Shown: positions 8,323 to 17,427, counted from the stretch's first letter. The stretch: DNA of 64,000 nt from Methanosarcina horonobensis HB-1 = JCM 15518 (GCF_000970285.1 NZ_CP009516.1:3761036-3825035); one strand, 5' to 3'. Numbers and translations: made by a program. The notes: generated by a model from the sequence alone, not told the origin.

Positions 8323-8850
8323 ATGGATGCAAAAATGAAAGGCATCGTAAGAGTTATACCATATAATCCTGAGTGGAAAACCGAGTTTTTGAAAATAAAA
8401 GCAATGATTGTTGATTGTGCTGGTGACCTTATAATTGGTGTTGAGCATGTAGGAAGCACAGCAGTTGAAGGTCTTGCTTCAAAACCCGTTATTGATATTG
8501 ACGTAGTTATTGATTCGTACGACATTTTTCCAGCTGTAAAAGACAGGCTTTCTGAAATTGGATTTGAACACGAAGGAAATCTGGGTGTTGAAGGTAGAGA
8601 AGCTTTTAAAAGAACCTCTATAGATGACTTTATGCCCTACCACCTTTATGTATGTCCGAAGGATGGCAAAGGTTATCTTGAGCATATTTCTTTTCGTGAT
8701 TATTTAAGGGATCATCCGGAAGCTGTGAAAGCTTATGGAGAACTCAAAATGAGATTAGCTGAACAGTTCAGGACTGATATTACGGCTTATGTAAACGCTA
8801 AGCGCGAATTTGTACAAAATGTTCTTAAAAAAATTAATAGTCTCGAATAA
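8323..8850 (+). CDS. GrpB-family (UPF0157) nucleotidyltransferase-like protein
   Basis: A 175-residue GrpB/UPF0157 protein: VRVIPYNPEWKTEF at the start, then the nucleotidyltransferase-like VEHVGSTAVEGLASKPVIDIDVVI, and HLYVCPKDGKGYLEHISFRDYLRDHP. The family is related to polymerase-beta nucleotidyltransferases, and its cellular role is poorly defined; some members are fused to CoaE. AGGAG lies about eight bases before ATG 8323. Met at residue 5 is an alternative start. Confidence 0.88.
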   Translation: MDAKMKGIVRVIPYNPEWKTEFLKIKAMIVDCAGDLIIGVEHVGSTAVEGLASKPVIDIDVVIDSYDIFPAVKDRLSEIGFEHEGNLGVEGREAFKRTSIDDFMPYHLYVCPKDGKGYLEHISFRDYLRDHPEAVKAYGELKMRLAEQFRTDITAYVNAKREFVQNVLKKINSLE

Positions 8851-8911
8851 AAATTTGCTTGTTGGTTAAATAAATTCATGTATTTTTTAACTTTAATTCG
8901 TAACATAATGT

Positions 8912-9052
8912 TTATTTAGGCCTTTTACTTTCATCGGGTTCCTCTTCTATATTTATTTGTTCTGCCGTATCTTCTCTTTTTTCTTCTATCGATTCTAGTT
9001 TTTCCATTAGTTCTTTTTCTTTATTATCATTCTTTACTTTTCTCGCTGGCAT
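8912..9052 (-). CDS. Small charged hypothetical protein (46 aa)
   Basis: A 46-residue frame rich in Lys and Glu (MPARKVKNDNKEKELMEKLE, ending DESKRPK). It is preceded by GAGGT seven bases before its ATG, a good archaeal ribosome site, and A/T-rich promoter sequence lies upstream. It is probably helical and unstructured at the end; no function is evident. Confidence 0.5.
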   Translation of the reverse strand: MPARKVKNDNKEKELMEKLESIEEKREDTAEQINIEEEPDESKRPK

Positions 9053-9328
9053 TTGTTTACCTCAATAGTTTGATGTCTGCTAAAGTAATAAATATACTGA
9101 AACGCTTACTGATACTGAATTGTTTTTGTTAATACAAACCTGCGTTTATGTTAAATAGAAAATCAATAGCATAAAATATTACGATATTCTTGCAATTACT
9201 GCTTTATGTTGTCTCAACTTACGAACAAGGAATACAAGTTCTCTATGAGTTGTTTTTTGATTTGACGTTACAATTCATGCATTGATTTTATATTATGTAG
9301 ATTACTTAAATGCAGGGAGGTTTCAGGC

Positions 9329-9679
9329 GTGAAAGATTTTCCGGAGTTCATGAAAAATAAAAGCAATCACATCAGCAGTAAAGAGCAAAACACCGAAGAC
9401 ATTGACGGCTATTTTTACGAAGGAGCAGACGGTAGCCAGATGGCGTTCTGGACATGTTATTCTGACAGGTTTTCCAAAAAGCATACTCATGAGTTTGATG
9501 AGTACATGGTTTGCGTTAGCGGGCAATATACAGCAGTGTTAAATGACGAGGAATTTGTTCTAAATCCGGGGGACGAATTATTCATTTCGAAAGGGACAGA
9601 ACAGTGGGGAAAGTGTATTGCCGGGACAAGAACTATTCATGCGTTTGGGGGAAAAAGGATTCGTAGGGTTGAAAAATGA
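9329..9679 (+). CDS. Cupin-domain protein
   Basis: A 116-residue single cupin. The metal-site motif is HTHEFDEYMVCVSGQYTAVL (two His and one Glu), and the second motif is PGDELFISKGTEQWGKCIAGTRTIHAFGG, whose His is the likely fourth ligand. The substrate is unknown; such small cupins may be enzymes or sugar/metal binders. GTG 9329 is chosen because GGGAGG precedes it at a suitable distance (cAGGGAGGtttcaggcGTG). Confidence 0.85.
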   Translation: MKDFPEFMKNKSNHISSKEQNTEDIDGYFYEGADGSQMAFWTCYSDRFSKKHTHEFDEYMVCVSGQYTAVLNDEEFVLNPGDELFISKGTEQWGKCIAGTRTIHAFGGKRIRRVEK

Positions 9680-10096
9680 TGAATTTTTAAGAGTAAAAAA
9701 CGTAAGACTCATTAAAATATCTATAAGAACTTTTTCTTCATCTTTATCCTCAGAAATAAACTAAGGTATTCTTGCTTACTATTGAAGTATATTTTAGGTT
9801 AAAAGGTAACATCTTATACTTTTATAGCAACAATTGAAAGAAAGAGAATCATTCTCGAATAGATAAGCTTAAAAGCTGTTGATTTTGAGAATTTCTATAT
9901 CGAAACTGTTTTTATCTAATGCCTCGAAAAAGAGGAATCCATTGTCAGTAGCCATAGAAATGAAAAATCGGGCAAAAGATTTCAAATTCGATAAAATCGA
10001 TACTATTTTAAAAACTAAATTCTAAAAACAGAAGATATTTTCCCATCACGAGAATTTTCATTTTAAAATATTAACAACAAATAAGATAGTGAAAAC
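9680..10096. other. AT-rich intergenic stretch, 417 bp
   Basis: No gene is supported. A 13-bp palindrome GAGAATCATTCTC is visible in the middle (about 9846). Several A/T-rich TATA-like stretches are present but none is convincing for the following DUF3800 gene. Confidence 0.5.
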
Positions 10097-10711
10097 GTGA
10101 AATATCACATGTTTATTGATGAAAGTGGTGACTTAGGTAAGCAGTCAAATTACTTTATTTTAGCAGCTTTGACTGTAAAAGATCCGCTTCCTTTAGATCG
10201 TGTTATAAAAAATATAAGAAGAAATAAATTTAAAAAGCAATTAAAAAATGCAAGTGAAATTAAAGCAAATAGATCTAGTCCTGAATTAATTAAATTTATG
10301 TTAAAACAACTGAATACTATTCCTGACGCAAAAGTTTGTTATATTGTTTTAAAAAAAGAAAGATGTTATAGTTCGTATTTATTAAGTGACAAACATAAAC
10401 TTTACAACTTTGTTGCTGGTAAACTCGCAGAGCATACTATCTTAGAGGATGTAGATCTTTTAGTAAGAATAGATAAGTCCAAAGGAAAACAAATTCTAAG
10501 AGATGATTTTAACAACTATGTTGAAAAGAAAATTAATGAAAAATCTACATTAAGAAAAATAGAAATATATCACAGTTATTCACATGCTTGGGCTGGACTT
10601 CAATTCGCAGATGTACTTGCATGGTCTAAATTTCAAAAAGTCGAGCATAAAAACGAAGAGTTCATAGACTTGCTGGAAATAAAGAAAGAAGTGCATCCCG
10701 TTTGGTATTAA
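10097..10711 (+). CDS. DUF3800 protein, predicted RNase H-like nuclease
   Basis: A 204-residue DUF3800 protein. The family hallmarks are the N-terminal MFIDESGDLG, with an Asp-Glu pair proposed to bind metal in an RNase H-like fold, and the C-terminal GLQFADVLAW with another conserved Asp. DUF3800 genes are found in accessory and defence-rich regions and in phage. This copy stands alone between an IS256 element and a cupin gene. GTG 10097 gives the usual short lead before the DESG motif; no ribosome site is seen. Confidence 0.85.
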   Translation: MKYHMFIDESGDLGKQSNYFILAALTVKDPLPLDRVIKNIRRNKFKKQLKNASEIKANRSSPELIKFMLKQLNTIPDAKVCYIVLKKERCYSSYLLSDKHKLYNFVAGKLAEHTILEDVDLLVRIDKSKGKQILRDDFNNYVEKKINEKSTLRKIEIYHSYSHAWAGLQFADVLAWSKFQKVEHKNEEFIDLLEIKKEVHPVWY

Positions 10712-10757
10712 AATATGATTAACAGCACCAATAAGGACTCTTTGTCGTGCATCTCAA

Positions 10758-10768
10758 GGTACACTGCC
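10758..10768. repeat. Solo copy of IS256-type terminal sequence
   Basis: GGTACACTGCC is identical over 11 bases to the outer end of the IS256-family element at 12458-12468, in the same orientation, 430 bases from the complete copy. It may be the remains of an older insertion, or chance. Confidence 0.3.
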
Positions 10769-10900
10769 TCATTGGTTTTACCTGTTGTATTAACTACAAC
10801 ACAATTCTATAAATAACTATTTTCTTAAAAACTGGACAGATTTGAAGGAAAACCTCGAAAAAATGGCAAAATAATTCAAGCATTAGAATGGATACATCAA

Positions 10901-11200
10901 TCAGGAAAGATATCTACGAGAATTGCGTATCAGCAACAGTACGATCATAACAAATCCGGTAGTAAGCGCAATGGATATGACACGATGCTGTGAAAAATGA
11001 TTAATGAAGGATGTAAGTCCAAGTCCAATAAGAGTAATTGTGATTACATAGTAATTTTTTTGCCTTGCAATAGAACGATATAATTTCAAATTATTGCTTA
11101 CCAGTTCATTACCTTCTCTATATACTATCGTGTCACCTTTTCTTACTAGCTTTCTGTGGTGAAATATTGCCAGCACATTAATAATTGAGATTAAAAAAGC
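10901..11200 (-). pseudogene. C-terminal part of membrane protein interrupted by IS256 element
   Basis: On the minus strand the frame entering from the IS boundary reads FLISIINVLAIFHHRKLVRK, then a soluble stretch and two transmembrane segments (YYVITITLIGLGLTSFI and ISIALTTGFVMIVLLLI), ending at TGA 10901. It continues the N-terminal part at 12469-12730 across the inserted element. The partial gene starts with GTG 11176 if translated alone, but this is probably not a functional start. Confidence 0.7.
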
Positions 11201-12468
11201 GGCAGTGTGCCTGAATTTCTGTAAAATTCTCTATACCTTTTTCCTCTTCTTTTTTGATTACTGTTCCATTATTAAATACTTATTTCCTGTAATCCACTCT
11301 TCATTAATATCAATCAGTATTGAGACTCCGAGTCTCAATACTGATTCCTGACTCGGGAATGCCCCTACTACCTTAGTTCTTCTTTTTATCTCCTTGTTAG
11401 TTCTCTCCATGATATTTGTTGTCCTTATTCTTCTCCAATGACTCTGTGGAAACTGCATATAATTCATTACATCATACTGGAAACTTTCAAGTGTATCAGC
11501 TGCGCTTTTATATCCCATTTTATCCAGTTCTCTAATCAATTCCTGTAACTTCTGACGGTCTACCAATGCTTCTTTTATTTTATCTGCTACTTCTTTTTGC
11601 TTCTTTTTTGGAACCTTTTTTAGGGCTTGTCTTATCAGATGGACATGACACATTTGCCAGCTTGATCCAACAAAGGACTCTCTAACTGCTTTTTGTATTC
11701 CTTTATGACCATCAGAAACAATTAACTTGACACCTCTTAACCCTCTTACTTTAAGGTCTTCGAATAGATCTTGCCAGAATAGAGAGTCTTCACTGTCTGC
11801 TAATCTTGCTCCAAGAATCTCACGATAACCGTCGTCCCTGACTCCGGCAACTATGAAAAGAGCTTTATTTTCATAGTGAAGTCCATCTCTCACTTTGAGA
11901 TAAGTCGCATCGATAAACAGATAAGGAATTTCGTGTTCTATTGGCTTTGATAAGAACTCTTCAACCTTTTGATCAAGTTCTTTAGTAATCCTGGAAACAG
12001 AAGAGGCTGAGATTCCCTCTACTCCTAAAGCAGTCATGATCTTATCCACCCTTCGGGTGGAAACACCTTGGAGATAAGATTCACTCACGGCAGCTAAAAT
12101 GGCCTTTTCAACTCTTGAATACTTCTCAAAAACCTCTGTTTCAAAGGGAAACTCACGGAACTGAGGTTTTAATAATTCAAGTTCTCCATACTTGGTCAGG
12201 AGAGTACGGGGTTTGTAACCGTTTCTACTGGCTTTGCGAGAATCAGTCCTCTCATAACGTTTTGCACCAGATTGGAGGAGGGCTTCCTCCTCCATTACAA
12301 GGTTTAAAAACCAGGTAATTAACTGGCGAATTCCATCTTCCTGATCGAAAAGATAATCTTTTATAAATGAGACGACATTAACCATTGACTCTGCATCCTG
12401 TTTTTTTTGTGGTGAAAGGAAAAGGATATAGAGTCAATCATATTTTACAGAACTTTCGGTACACTGCC
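11201..12468 (-). mobile_element. Complete IS256-family insertion sequence, 1268 bp
   Basis: Imperfect terminal inverted repeats bound the element: GGCAGTGTGCCTGAATTTCT... at the left and, read inward on the other strand, GGCAGTGTACCGAAAGTTCT... at the right; 23 of the first 27 positions match. The flanks AAAAAAGC (left) and AAAAAACC (right) look like an 8-bp target duplication with one mismatch. The transposase is intact, so this insertion is probably not old. Confidence 0.92.
11258..12385 (-). CDS. IS256-family (Mutator-type) transposase
   Basis: A 375-residue DDE transposase of the IS256/MULE family. The catalytic acids can be placed in YLFIDATYLKVRDG (first Asp), LIVSDGHKGIQKAVRE (second Asp) and RTTNIMERTNKEIKRRTKVV (Glu). 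The CHVH of SWQMCHVHLIRQAL is the family C/H motif. It is full length and lacks stops. It occupies nearly the whole IS and is read on the minus strand, in the same direction as the gene it disrupts. Confidence 0.96.
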   Translation of the reverse strand: MVNVVSFIKDYLFDQEDGIRQLITWFLNLVMEEEALLQSGAKRYERTDSRKASRNGYKPRTLLTKYGELELLKPQFREFPFETEVFEKYSRVEKAILAAVSESYLQGVSTRRVDKIMTALGVEGISASSVSRITKELDQKVEEFLSKPIEHEIPYLFIDATYLKVRDGLHYENKALFIVAGVRDDGYREILGARLADSEDSLFWQDLFEDLKVRGLRGVKLIVSDGHKGIQKAVRESFVGSSWQMCHVHLIRQALKKVPKKKQKEVADKIKEALVDRQKLQELIRELDKMGYKSAADTLESFQYDVMNYMQFPQSHWRRIRTTNIMERTNKEIKRRTKVVGAFPSQESVLRLGVSILIDINEEWITGNKYLIMEQ

Positions 12469-12730
12469 AAAAAACCGTAAATATACAAAGAAAAGAAAAA
12501 GTGATATGATAAGAACGAAGAGCTTCACGGAGGTCAGGGATTTCTCTACCGAAAAAAACTGTAAGAGCTGTAATAGAGAAACCAAACACCGTAAATGTCA
12601 GAGTTATCAGTGAATAAAATCTGTCCAGAACTTTGTTTTGTTCATAGAATAAATCTTTTTCGACATTTCTTTGTATATTTTGGATTTCATCTTCTACCTA
12701 TTTATCCTCTACTATCTCTTCTTCTACCAT
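12469..12730 (-). pseudogene. N-terminal part of disrupted membrane protein, with in-frame TAG
   Basis: From ATG 12730, preceded by GTGGGGGC, the minus strand reads MVEEEIVEDK, then TAG at 12698-12700, then VEDEIQNIQRNVEKDLFYEQ and two transmembrane segments (SLITLTFTVFGFSITAL; ITFSFLCIFTVF) up to the IS boundary. The C-terminal part is at 10901-11200. Joining across the insertion needs one extra T in a T-run, so a slip is also present. The UAG is intriguing because Methanosarcina decodes UAG as pyrrolysine; plain decay is the simpler explanation. Confidence 0.65.
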
Positions 12731-12890
12731 ATTGTTGCCCCCACTCTCAATTTTGGAATCTACTTTAGTCGGATTTGGTTAATGCACCCTGAAAAATGAA
12801 TCATGGAGAGCATTTATCAAACAATGAACCCTTCAATGCTGTTTATTTTCTGTTCGGCAAATCTTTTTGAATTGATATTTATGAGTATTT

Positions 12891-12901
12891 ATACATATAC
12901 A
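12891..12901 (+). promoter_or_regulatory. TATA-like element before transglutaminase-like gene
   Basis: TTTATACATATA lies about 80 bases upstream of the ATG at 12979. A transcription start about 25 bases downstream would leave a leader of about 55 nt. Confidence 0.4.
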
Positions 12902-12978
12902 TCAATAAAAATGTAGTTCCTATATGATTAAATTTCATAGAGAAGAATTTTTGAAGCAGTTATTGATAGGTAAGTAAG

Positions 12979-13602
12979 ATGCATACTGAAAGCGACAATA
13001 TTCAGGATTACCTCAAAAAGAGCGACGTCATAGATTATGATCATAAACTGATTGTTGCTAAGTGCCGTGAATTAGAGAAAGGCATGGAAGAGAAAGACGA
13101 AACCAGCCTGATCAAGAAAATCTATGAATTTGTTCGGGACGACATTGATCACTCAGGGGATATAGATGCACAGGAAGTTACTTGCAAGGCATCAGAAGTT
13201 TTGGAAACTGGGCATGGGATCTGCTGTGCTAAATCTCATCTTCTTGCAGCCATGTTAAGATGTCTTGGGATACCAGCCGGATTCTGCTATCAGAAACTTT
13301 GTTCAGGTCAGGAGGGTATTAACAGGAAAGTTCTTCACGGCCTGAACGCTGTATATCTGAAAGACTTAGACAGATGGGTAAGGCTGGACGCAAGAGGAAA
13401 TAAGCCGGGTGTGGATGCCCAGTTCTCCGTATATGAAGAAAAAATTGCCTGGCCGGTTAATAAAGAGCGTGGGGAAGAAGATCATCCGGTAATATTCAAA
13501 GAACCCAATCATGTCGTTGTTGAAATATTAAAGAAAAGTAACGATAGGAAAGAGATGTGGGCACAGTGGGAACTTGGGCTGAAAGATTTGTTTCGTAATT
13601 AA
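12979..13602 (+). CDS. Transglutaminase-like (cysteine protease fold) protein
   Basis: A 207-residue transglutaminase-like protein with the Cys-His-Asp triad in order: Cys in ETGHGICCAKSHLLAAMLRC, His in LHGLNAVYL, and Asp in RWVRLDARGNK. Archaeal members are usually thought to be peptidases or amidases rather than cross-linkers. It has no signal peptide or membrane segment, so it is cytoplasmic. A hairpin terminator follows directly. Confidence 0.9.
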   Translation: MHTESDNIQDYLKKSDVIDYDHKLIVAKCRELEKGMEEKDETSLIKKIYEFVRDDIDHSGDIDAQEVTCKASEVLETGHGICCAKSHLLAAMLRCLGIPAGFCYQKLCSGQEGINRKVLHGLNAVYLKDLDRWVRLDARGNKPGVDAQFSVYEEKIAWPVNKERGEEDHPVIFKEPNHVVVEILKKSNDRKEMWAQWELGLKDLFRN

Positions 13603-13615
13603 GAGTTAATTCAAA

Positions 13616-13636
13616 GTTGGAAAATCACCTTCCAAC
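13616..13636 (+). terminator. Hairpin after transglutaminase-like gene
   Basis: GTTGGAA pairs with TTCCAAC over a seven-base loop 14 bases after the stop codon. No long T-run follows, so its strength as a terminator is uncertain. Confidence 0.4.
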
Positions 13637-13819
13637 CATCAAATTTAACTCCGGCTTCGAAAACTCCCACGCGTTGTAAAGGATAGCATCACACTTTCGG
13701 GCTCCTGAGAATAAATCATCAAAACCGAACACGCTACACCGATTTACAGGATGCAAATGCCACCAATTAGAAGGTTCTGGACAACTCAACTTTTAATAAG
13801 AAAAAGATAAAAGTGTAGT

Positions 13820-14785
13820 ATGAAACTTGAAATTCAATTTTGCCAGCTGAATGAAAAATATGTGAATGCAGCAGCGGACCTAGTTATGTCTGCATACATG
13901 GAAGAAAAGACAGAGATTCCATTTTTGCCTTACGAAAAAGAACAATTGTACTTTTTGAGGAAATTAATCAAGAATTTATTTGACGACGGAACAGGCATTG
14001 CTGCTGTCAGGGATGAAGAATTAATTGGGTTTATAGCCGGATTTAAGGTAAAGGAACTATTTGGGAAATGTAAAGGCATTTACAGTCCTCTATATGGGCA
14101 CGGCGGGGAAAAAGAATATAGACGCGTATTGTATCAGGAATTATATACGCGTACAGCTGAAATATGGGTAAGAAATGCTTGCTTTACTCATGCGTTAACA
14201 TTTTTCGCACATGACACGGAAACTATTGATTTATGGTTTAGGCAGGGGTTCGGTCTGCGCTGTGTAGACTCTATTTGCGAATCAAAAAGAATTCCTGCAA
14301 ATAATCCTTCCGATATTATAATTAGAAAAGTAGACGTGCTTGATATACCCGCTTTAGCAGACATTCATAGACAGCATAATATGTATTATGAGAATTCACC
14401 TGTTTTCATGCCAAGAAGAAATGAAGACCCGGTTCAGTATTTAACTGATTGGCTTAAAAAAGACAATCATCATTTATGGGCAGCTTATCAGGGTGGAAAA
14501 ACGCTTGGATATATGAGAATTCAACCGGAAGCCGAAACTTTTGTTTCGGAACACAGGGACGTTATGAACATAACAGGTGCATATGTCCTGGAGAGTGAAA
14601 GAAAAGCGGGCACAGGAACTATGTTATTGGGAGCAGTAAAGGAATGGCTTTTACAAAACGGGTATACTCTTTGCGGAGTGGATTTTGAATCCATAAATAT
14701 TACGGGAGGCAGATTCTGGAATAAGCATTTCGTTCCGTATGCGTACAGCATGGTTAGACGGATTGATGAGAGAATTTCAATATGA
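13820..14785 (+). CDS. Protein with two GNAT acetyltransferase domains
   Basis: A 321-residue protein with two GNAT-like halves. The N-terminal half (about 1-150) includes GIAAVRDEELIGFIAGFKV and a degenerate acetyl-CoA site; the C-terminal half (about 165-321) contains IIIRKVDVLDIPALADIHRQ and the better site VLESERKAGTGTMLLGAVKEWLLQNG. The second half is the likely catalytic one and the first probably structural. The acceptor cannot be told. It ends 111 bases from the oppositely oriented phosphatase gene. Confidence 0.85.
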   Translation: MKLEIQFCQLNEKYVNAAADLVMSAYMEEKTEIPFLPYEKEQLYFLRKLIKNLFDDGTGIAAVRDEELIGFIAGFKVKELFGKCKGIYSPLYGHGGEKEYRRVLYQELYTRTAEIWVRNACFTHALTFFAHDTETIDLWFRQGFGLRCVDSICESKRIPANNPSDIIIRKVDVLDIPALADIHRQHNMYYENSPVFMPRRNEDPVQYLTDWLKKDNHHLWAAYQGGKTLGYMRIQPEAETFVSEHRDVMNITGAYVLESERKAGTGTMLLGAVKEWLLQNGYTLCGVDFESINITGGRFWNKHFVPYAYSMVRRIDERISI

Positions 14786-14896
14786 ACAGGTTAATCTGAA
14801 AAGCCCCTCATACAGCAGTTTCGGCTTTAAATTAAAACAGAGGGACCTGAGGGAATTAACTATTTTTCATAAGTTACTTTATTTTCATGAGTCACT

Positions 14897-15577
14897 TTAA
14901 ATCCAGCCGTTTAATTCAAGAAATTCAATGGCTTCTATAGCCCCGTCCCCAAAAGATGCCTCTGTCACGTAATTGGCAACTTCCTTTATTCTTTCGTCTC
15001 CATTCGCAACGGCGATTCCGAAGCCTGCAGCCTCAAACATTTCAGCGTCGTTTGCTGAGTCTCCTATTGCTACAAAATCTTCGGCTTCAAGGCTCATCAT
15101 TCCTGCAAGCTTCTGGAGTCCTATCCCTTTGTTGATTTTGATGCTTTTGATATGGATTGCGTATTTGGTGTCGACAAGTTCTATATCATAGGGCTGAGTT
15201 TGCAGGAGGGCTCTGGCTTCTTCAAGGTCAAAGTCACGCCTGAGGGCAATTTCGGTCTTGCGGTACATGGGGTCCAGTTTTGTGAGCTTAAAGTGCCTGG
15301 AAAGGAAAGAAAAGGCTTTTTCACATTCTTCGATACTTCCTTCAAAAATGCCGTTCAGGTCATAACGGACAGTAACGGCTCCCCCATTTTCAGCAATTAC
15401 AGCCCCGTCTAGGCCGATAAGCCTTGATGTTGTCCTTGCATAACATAGAATGTTGCCTGTGGCAAGAACTACCGGAACTTTAAGGGTACGGATTTTTTTG
15501 ACGGCTCCCAGATGGAGTTCCCTGTTTTCGCAGGTAATTGTCCCGTCAATGTCAACGACAAGAGCTTTGAATTTCAT
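14897..15577 (-). CDS. Phosphoglycolate phosphatase, archaeal type (HAD superfamily)
   Basis: A 226-residue HAD phosphatase of the archaeal TA0175-type group. Motif I is VVDIDGTITCENREL (DxDGT), motif II is VVLATGN, motif III is the Lys in INKGIGLQKLAG and motif IV is AIGDSANDAEMFEAAGFGIAVANGDE. The cap domain lies between motifs II and III. The family removes phosphate from 2-phosphoglycolate produced from DNA 3' ends or by oxygenase activity. It is transcribed in the same direction as radA, which lies just upstream; the 121-base gap makes co-transcription possible but unproved. Confidence 0.92.
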   Translation of the reverse strand: MKFKALVVDIDGTITCENRELHLGAVKKIRTLKVPVVLATGNILCYARTTSRLIGLDGAVIAENGGAVTVRYDLNGIFEGSIEECEKAFSFLSRHFKLTKLDPMYRKTEIALRRDFDLEEARALLQTQPYDIELVDTKYAIHIKSIKINKGIGLQKLAGMMSLEAEDFVAIGDSANDAEMFEAAGFGIAVANGDERIKEVANYVTEASFGDGAIEAIEFLELNGWI

Positions 15578-15698
15578 TAAAAAGAGATGGGAACTGGGAG
15601 ATAAAATGCTTCCCCCATTAATTGTTCCTTAAATGTATCTGGATGCATTTCTGGACGTAAAGATGCATTTCTGGACGAAAGGTTCTATGCCCTTACCT

Positions 15699-16676
15699 TC
15701 ACTGATCAGTAAGTCCGGCCATGGTAACTGCAACAACAGCTTCTCCTTCCGGGAGGCTGGGAGAGTCCACGAGACGGATAATTCTCTTCTCTCCTTTGGA
15801 CTTCCGCAGGTAAAGCCTGAAGGTTGCCGTGTGCCCGACTATGTGCCCTCCGACTGGCCTTGTGGGGTCGCCAAAGAAGGCGTCAGGTTTTGCCATAACC
15901 TGGTTGGTAACAACAACACAGGCGTTGAACAGGTCTCCGAAGCGGAGCAGACCATGCATATGTTTGTTGAGCTTCTGCTGCCTGTCTGCAAGGGTTCCTC
16001 GCCCTACATATTCAGCCCTGAAATGAGCCATAAGAGAGTCAACGATCAGGAGGCGAACGGGTTTGCCCATTTCCTTGAGCTCGTTTGCCAGGTCTGTTGC
16101 AGAGTCCACAAGAAGTATCTGGTGATTTGAATTGTATGCCCTGGCAACATGAATGTTCTGCAGGAATTCTTCAGGATTAAGTTCCATTCCGTACTTCTCG
16201 GAAAGCCCCTTTACCATCTGGGTGATCCTTTCCGGCCTGAAGGTATTTTCAGTGTCGATTATAATGACGGACCCGCCAAGACCCCCATGTTCTTTGTCCA
16301 TCTGGACATTCACTGCGAGCTGGTGAGCCACCTGGGTCTTTCCTGAACCGAATTCTCCGTACAATTCGGTAATAGCCTGGGTTTCTATGCCCCCGCCCAT
16401 CATTTCATCAAACTCGGCACAACCGGTGGTAAGTTTGCCTACCAATTTCCTTCTTTCAAGGACGAGATCTCCGGTCTCAAATCCCCCTATATCAGCAGCC
16501 TGTCTTGCGGCATTGATGATTTTTGCAGCAGTCGATTCCCCAATTTCGGCTGTAGTTGCAAGTTCAGAAGGAGACGCTACAGCGACTGCTTCAATTGTGT
16601 TAAATCCGGCTTCTTTGAGTTTTTCTGCAGTAGCAGGGCCAACTCCTGGCAGTTCTTCGAGTGCTATTTCGCTCAT
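15699..16676 (-). CDS. radA: DNA repair and recombination protein RadA
   Basis: Archaeal RecA/Rad51 recombinase that forms filaments on ssDNA and catalyses strand exchange. The 325-residue protein begins [20 protein letters not shown] (helix-hairpin-helix domain), then has Walker [18 protein letters not shown] and Walker [20 protein letters not shown], with [17 protein letters not shown]. The frame is open further upstream to 16802, but ATG 16676 is preceded by AGGAG and the usual RadA N-terminus begins there. A TATA box lies about 70 bases upstream. No intein is present. Confidence 0.97.
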   Translation of the reverse strand: MSEIALEELPGVGPATAEKLKEAGFNTIEAVAVASPSELATTAEIGESTAAKIINAARQAADIGGFETGDLVLERRKLVGKLTTGCAEFDEMMGGGIETQAITELYGEFGSGKTQVAHQLAVNVQMDKEHGGLGGSVIIIDTENTFRPERITQMVKGLSEKYGMELNPEEFLQNIHVARAYNSNHQILLVDSATDLANELKEMGKPVRLLIVDSLMAHFRAEYVGRGTLADRQQKLNKHMHGLLRFGDLFNACVVVTNQVMAKPDAFFGDPTRPVGGHIVGHTATFRLYLRKSKGEKRIIRLVDSPSLPEGEAVVAVTMAGLTDQ

Positions 16677-16743
16677 TACAAATTCTCCTTGATGCACATG
16701 TTTGTATAAGGTGCATAACGGTGGCTCCACTATGGTTTTGCAC

Positions 16744-16754
16744 GTATATATAAC
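16744..16754 (-). promoter_or_regulatory. TATA box of radA
   Basis: Read on the minus strand, GTTATATATACG lies about 70 bases upstream of the chosen radA start and provides a strong archaeal TATA box. Confidence 0.6.
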
Positions 16755-16962
16755 TAGAGGAGGCAGGGTGAAAGTATTCTGAACCGCTTGAAAACGCGTC
16801 AATTTATTCGAAAGAACATGACAAAAAAGAGAATATTAGAGACCTTTTAAGGCATTTAAACTTACAAAAGAAAAGAAGAAAAGAGAGAAAAAAAATAGAG
16901 AAAGCCCTCAAAAAGCTGAGAAAAACCAAAACTTCTTTTTACTTAGTGGATTATCACCCATC

Positions 16963-17427
16963 ATGCCAAAGGTCGCCGTAGGCGGTACGTTTCAGTATCT
17001 TCATGACGGACACGCCAGATTAATCGAAAAAGCATTTGAGATCGCAGGCAGCGGAAAGGTCCACATAGGGCTAACTTCAGACGAGATGCTGCAAAAAAAC
17101 CACAGCGTCGATAGCTATGAAAACAGGAGGAGCCGGCTACTTGAGTATATAAAAAATATGGGAGTTCCGGAAGATAAGTACGAGGTTACCAGGCTGAACG
17201 ATCCCTACGGTCCAACTCTGGAAGAAGACTTCGACTACATAATTGTCTCCCCTGAGACCTATCCGGTTGCCCTGAAAATTAACAGCATCAGAAAGGAAAA
17301 GGGAAAGAAACCTCTAGAAATCGTGTACGTTGAGTATGTTATGGCTGAAGATGGGATCCCAATTTCTTCTACAAGGATTTCAAAAGGAGAAATTGACAGG
17401 CACGGCAGGTTAAAAAAAGAGGCTTAA
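16963..17427 (+). CDS. coaD: Phosphopantetheine adenylyltransferase, archaeal type
   Basis: A 154-residue nucleotidyltransferase that couples 4'-phosphopantetheine to AMP in CoA biosynthesis. Motifs: VAVGGTFQYLHDGHARLIEKAF with the GTF...HxGH site, and ISSTRISKGEID near the end, matching the ISSTRI signature. The length and the archaeal-type PLEIVYVEYVMAEDG segment fit the archaeal family rather than bacterial CoaD. ATG 16963 follows a T-rich region; no strong ribosome site is visible. Confidence 0.93.
   Translation: MPKVAVGGTFQYLHDGHARLIEKAFEIAGSGKVHIGLTSDEMLQKNHSVDSYENRRSRLLEYIKNMGVPEDKYEVTRLNDPYGPTLEEDFDYIIVSPETYPVALKINSIRKEKGKKPLEIVYVEYVMAEDGIPISSTRISKGEIDRHGRLKKEA

Noticed and set aside
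15633-16130. 165-codon plus-strand frame over radA
   Set aside because: Shadow of the RadA gene on the opposite strand.
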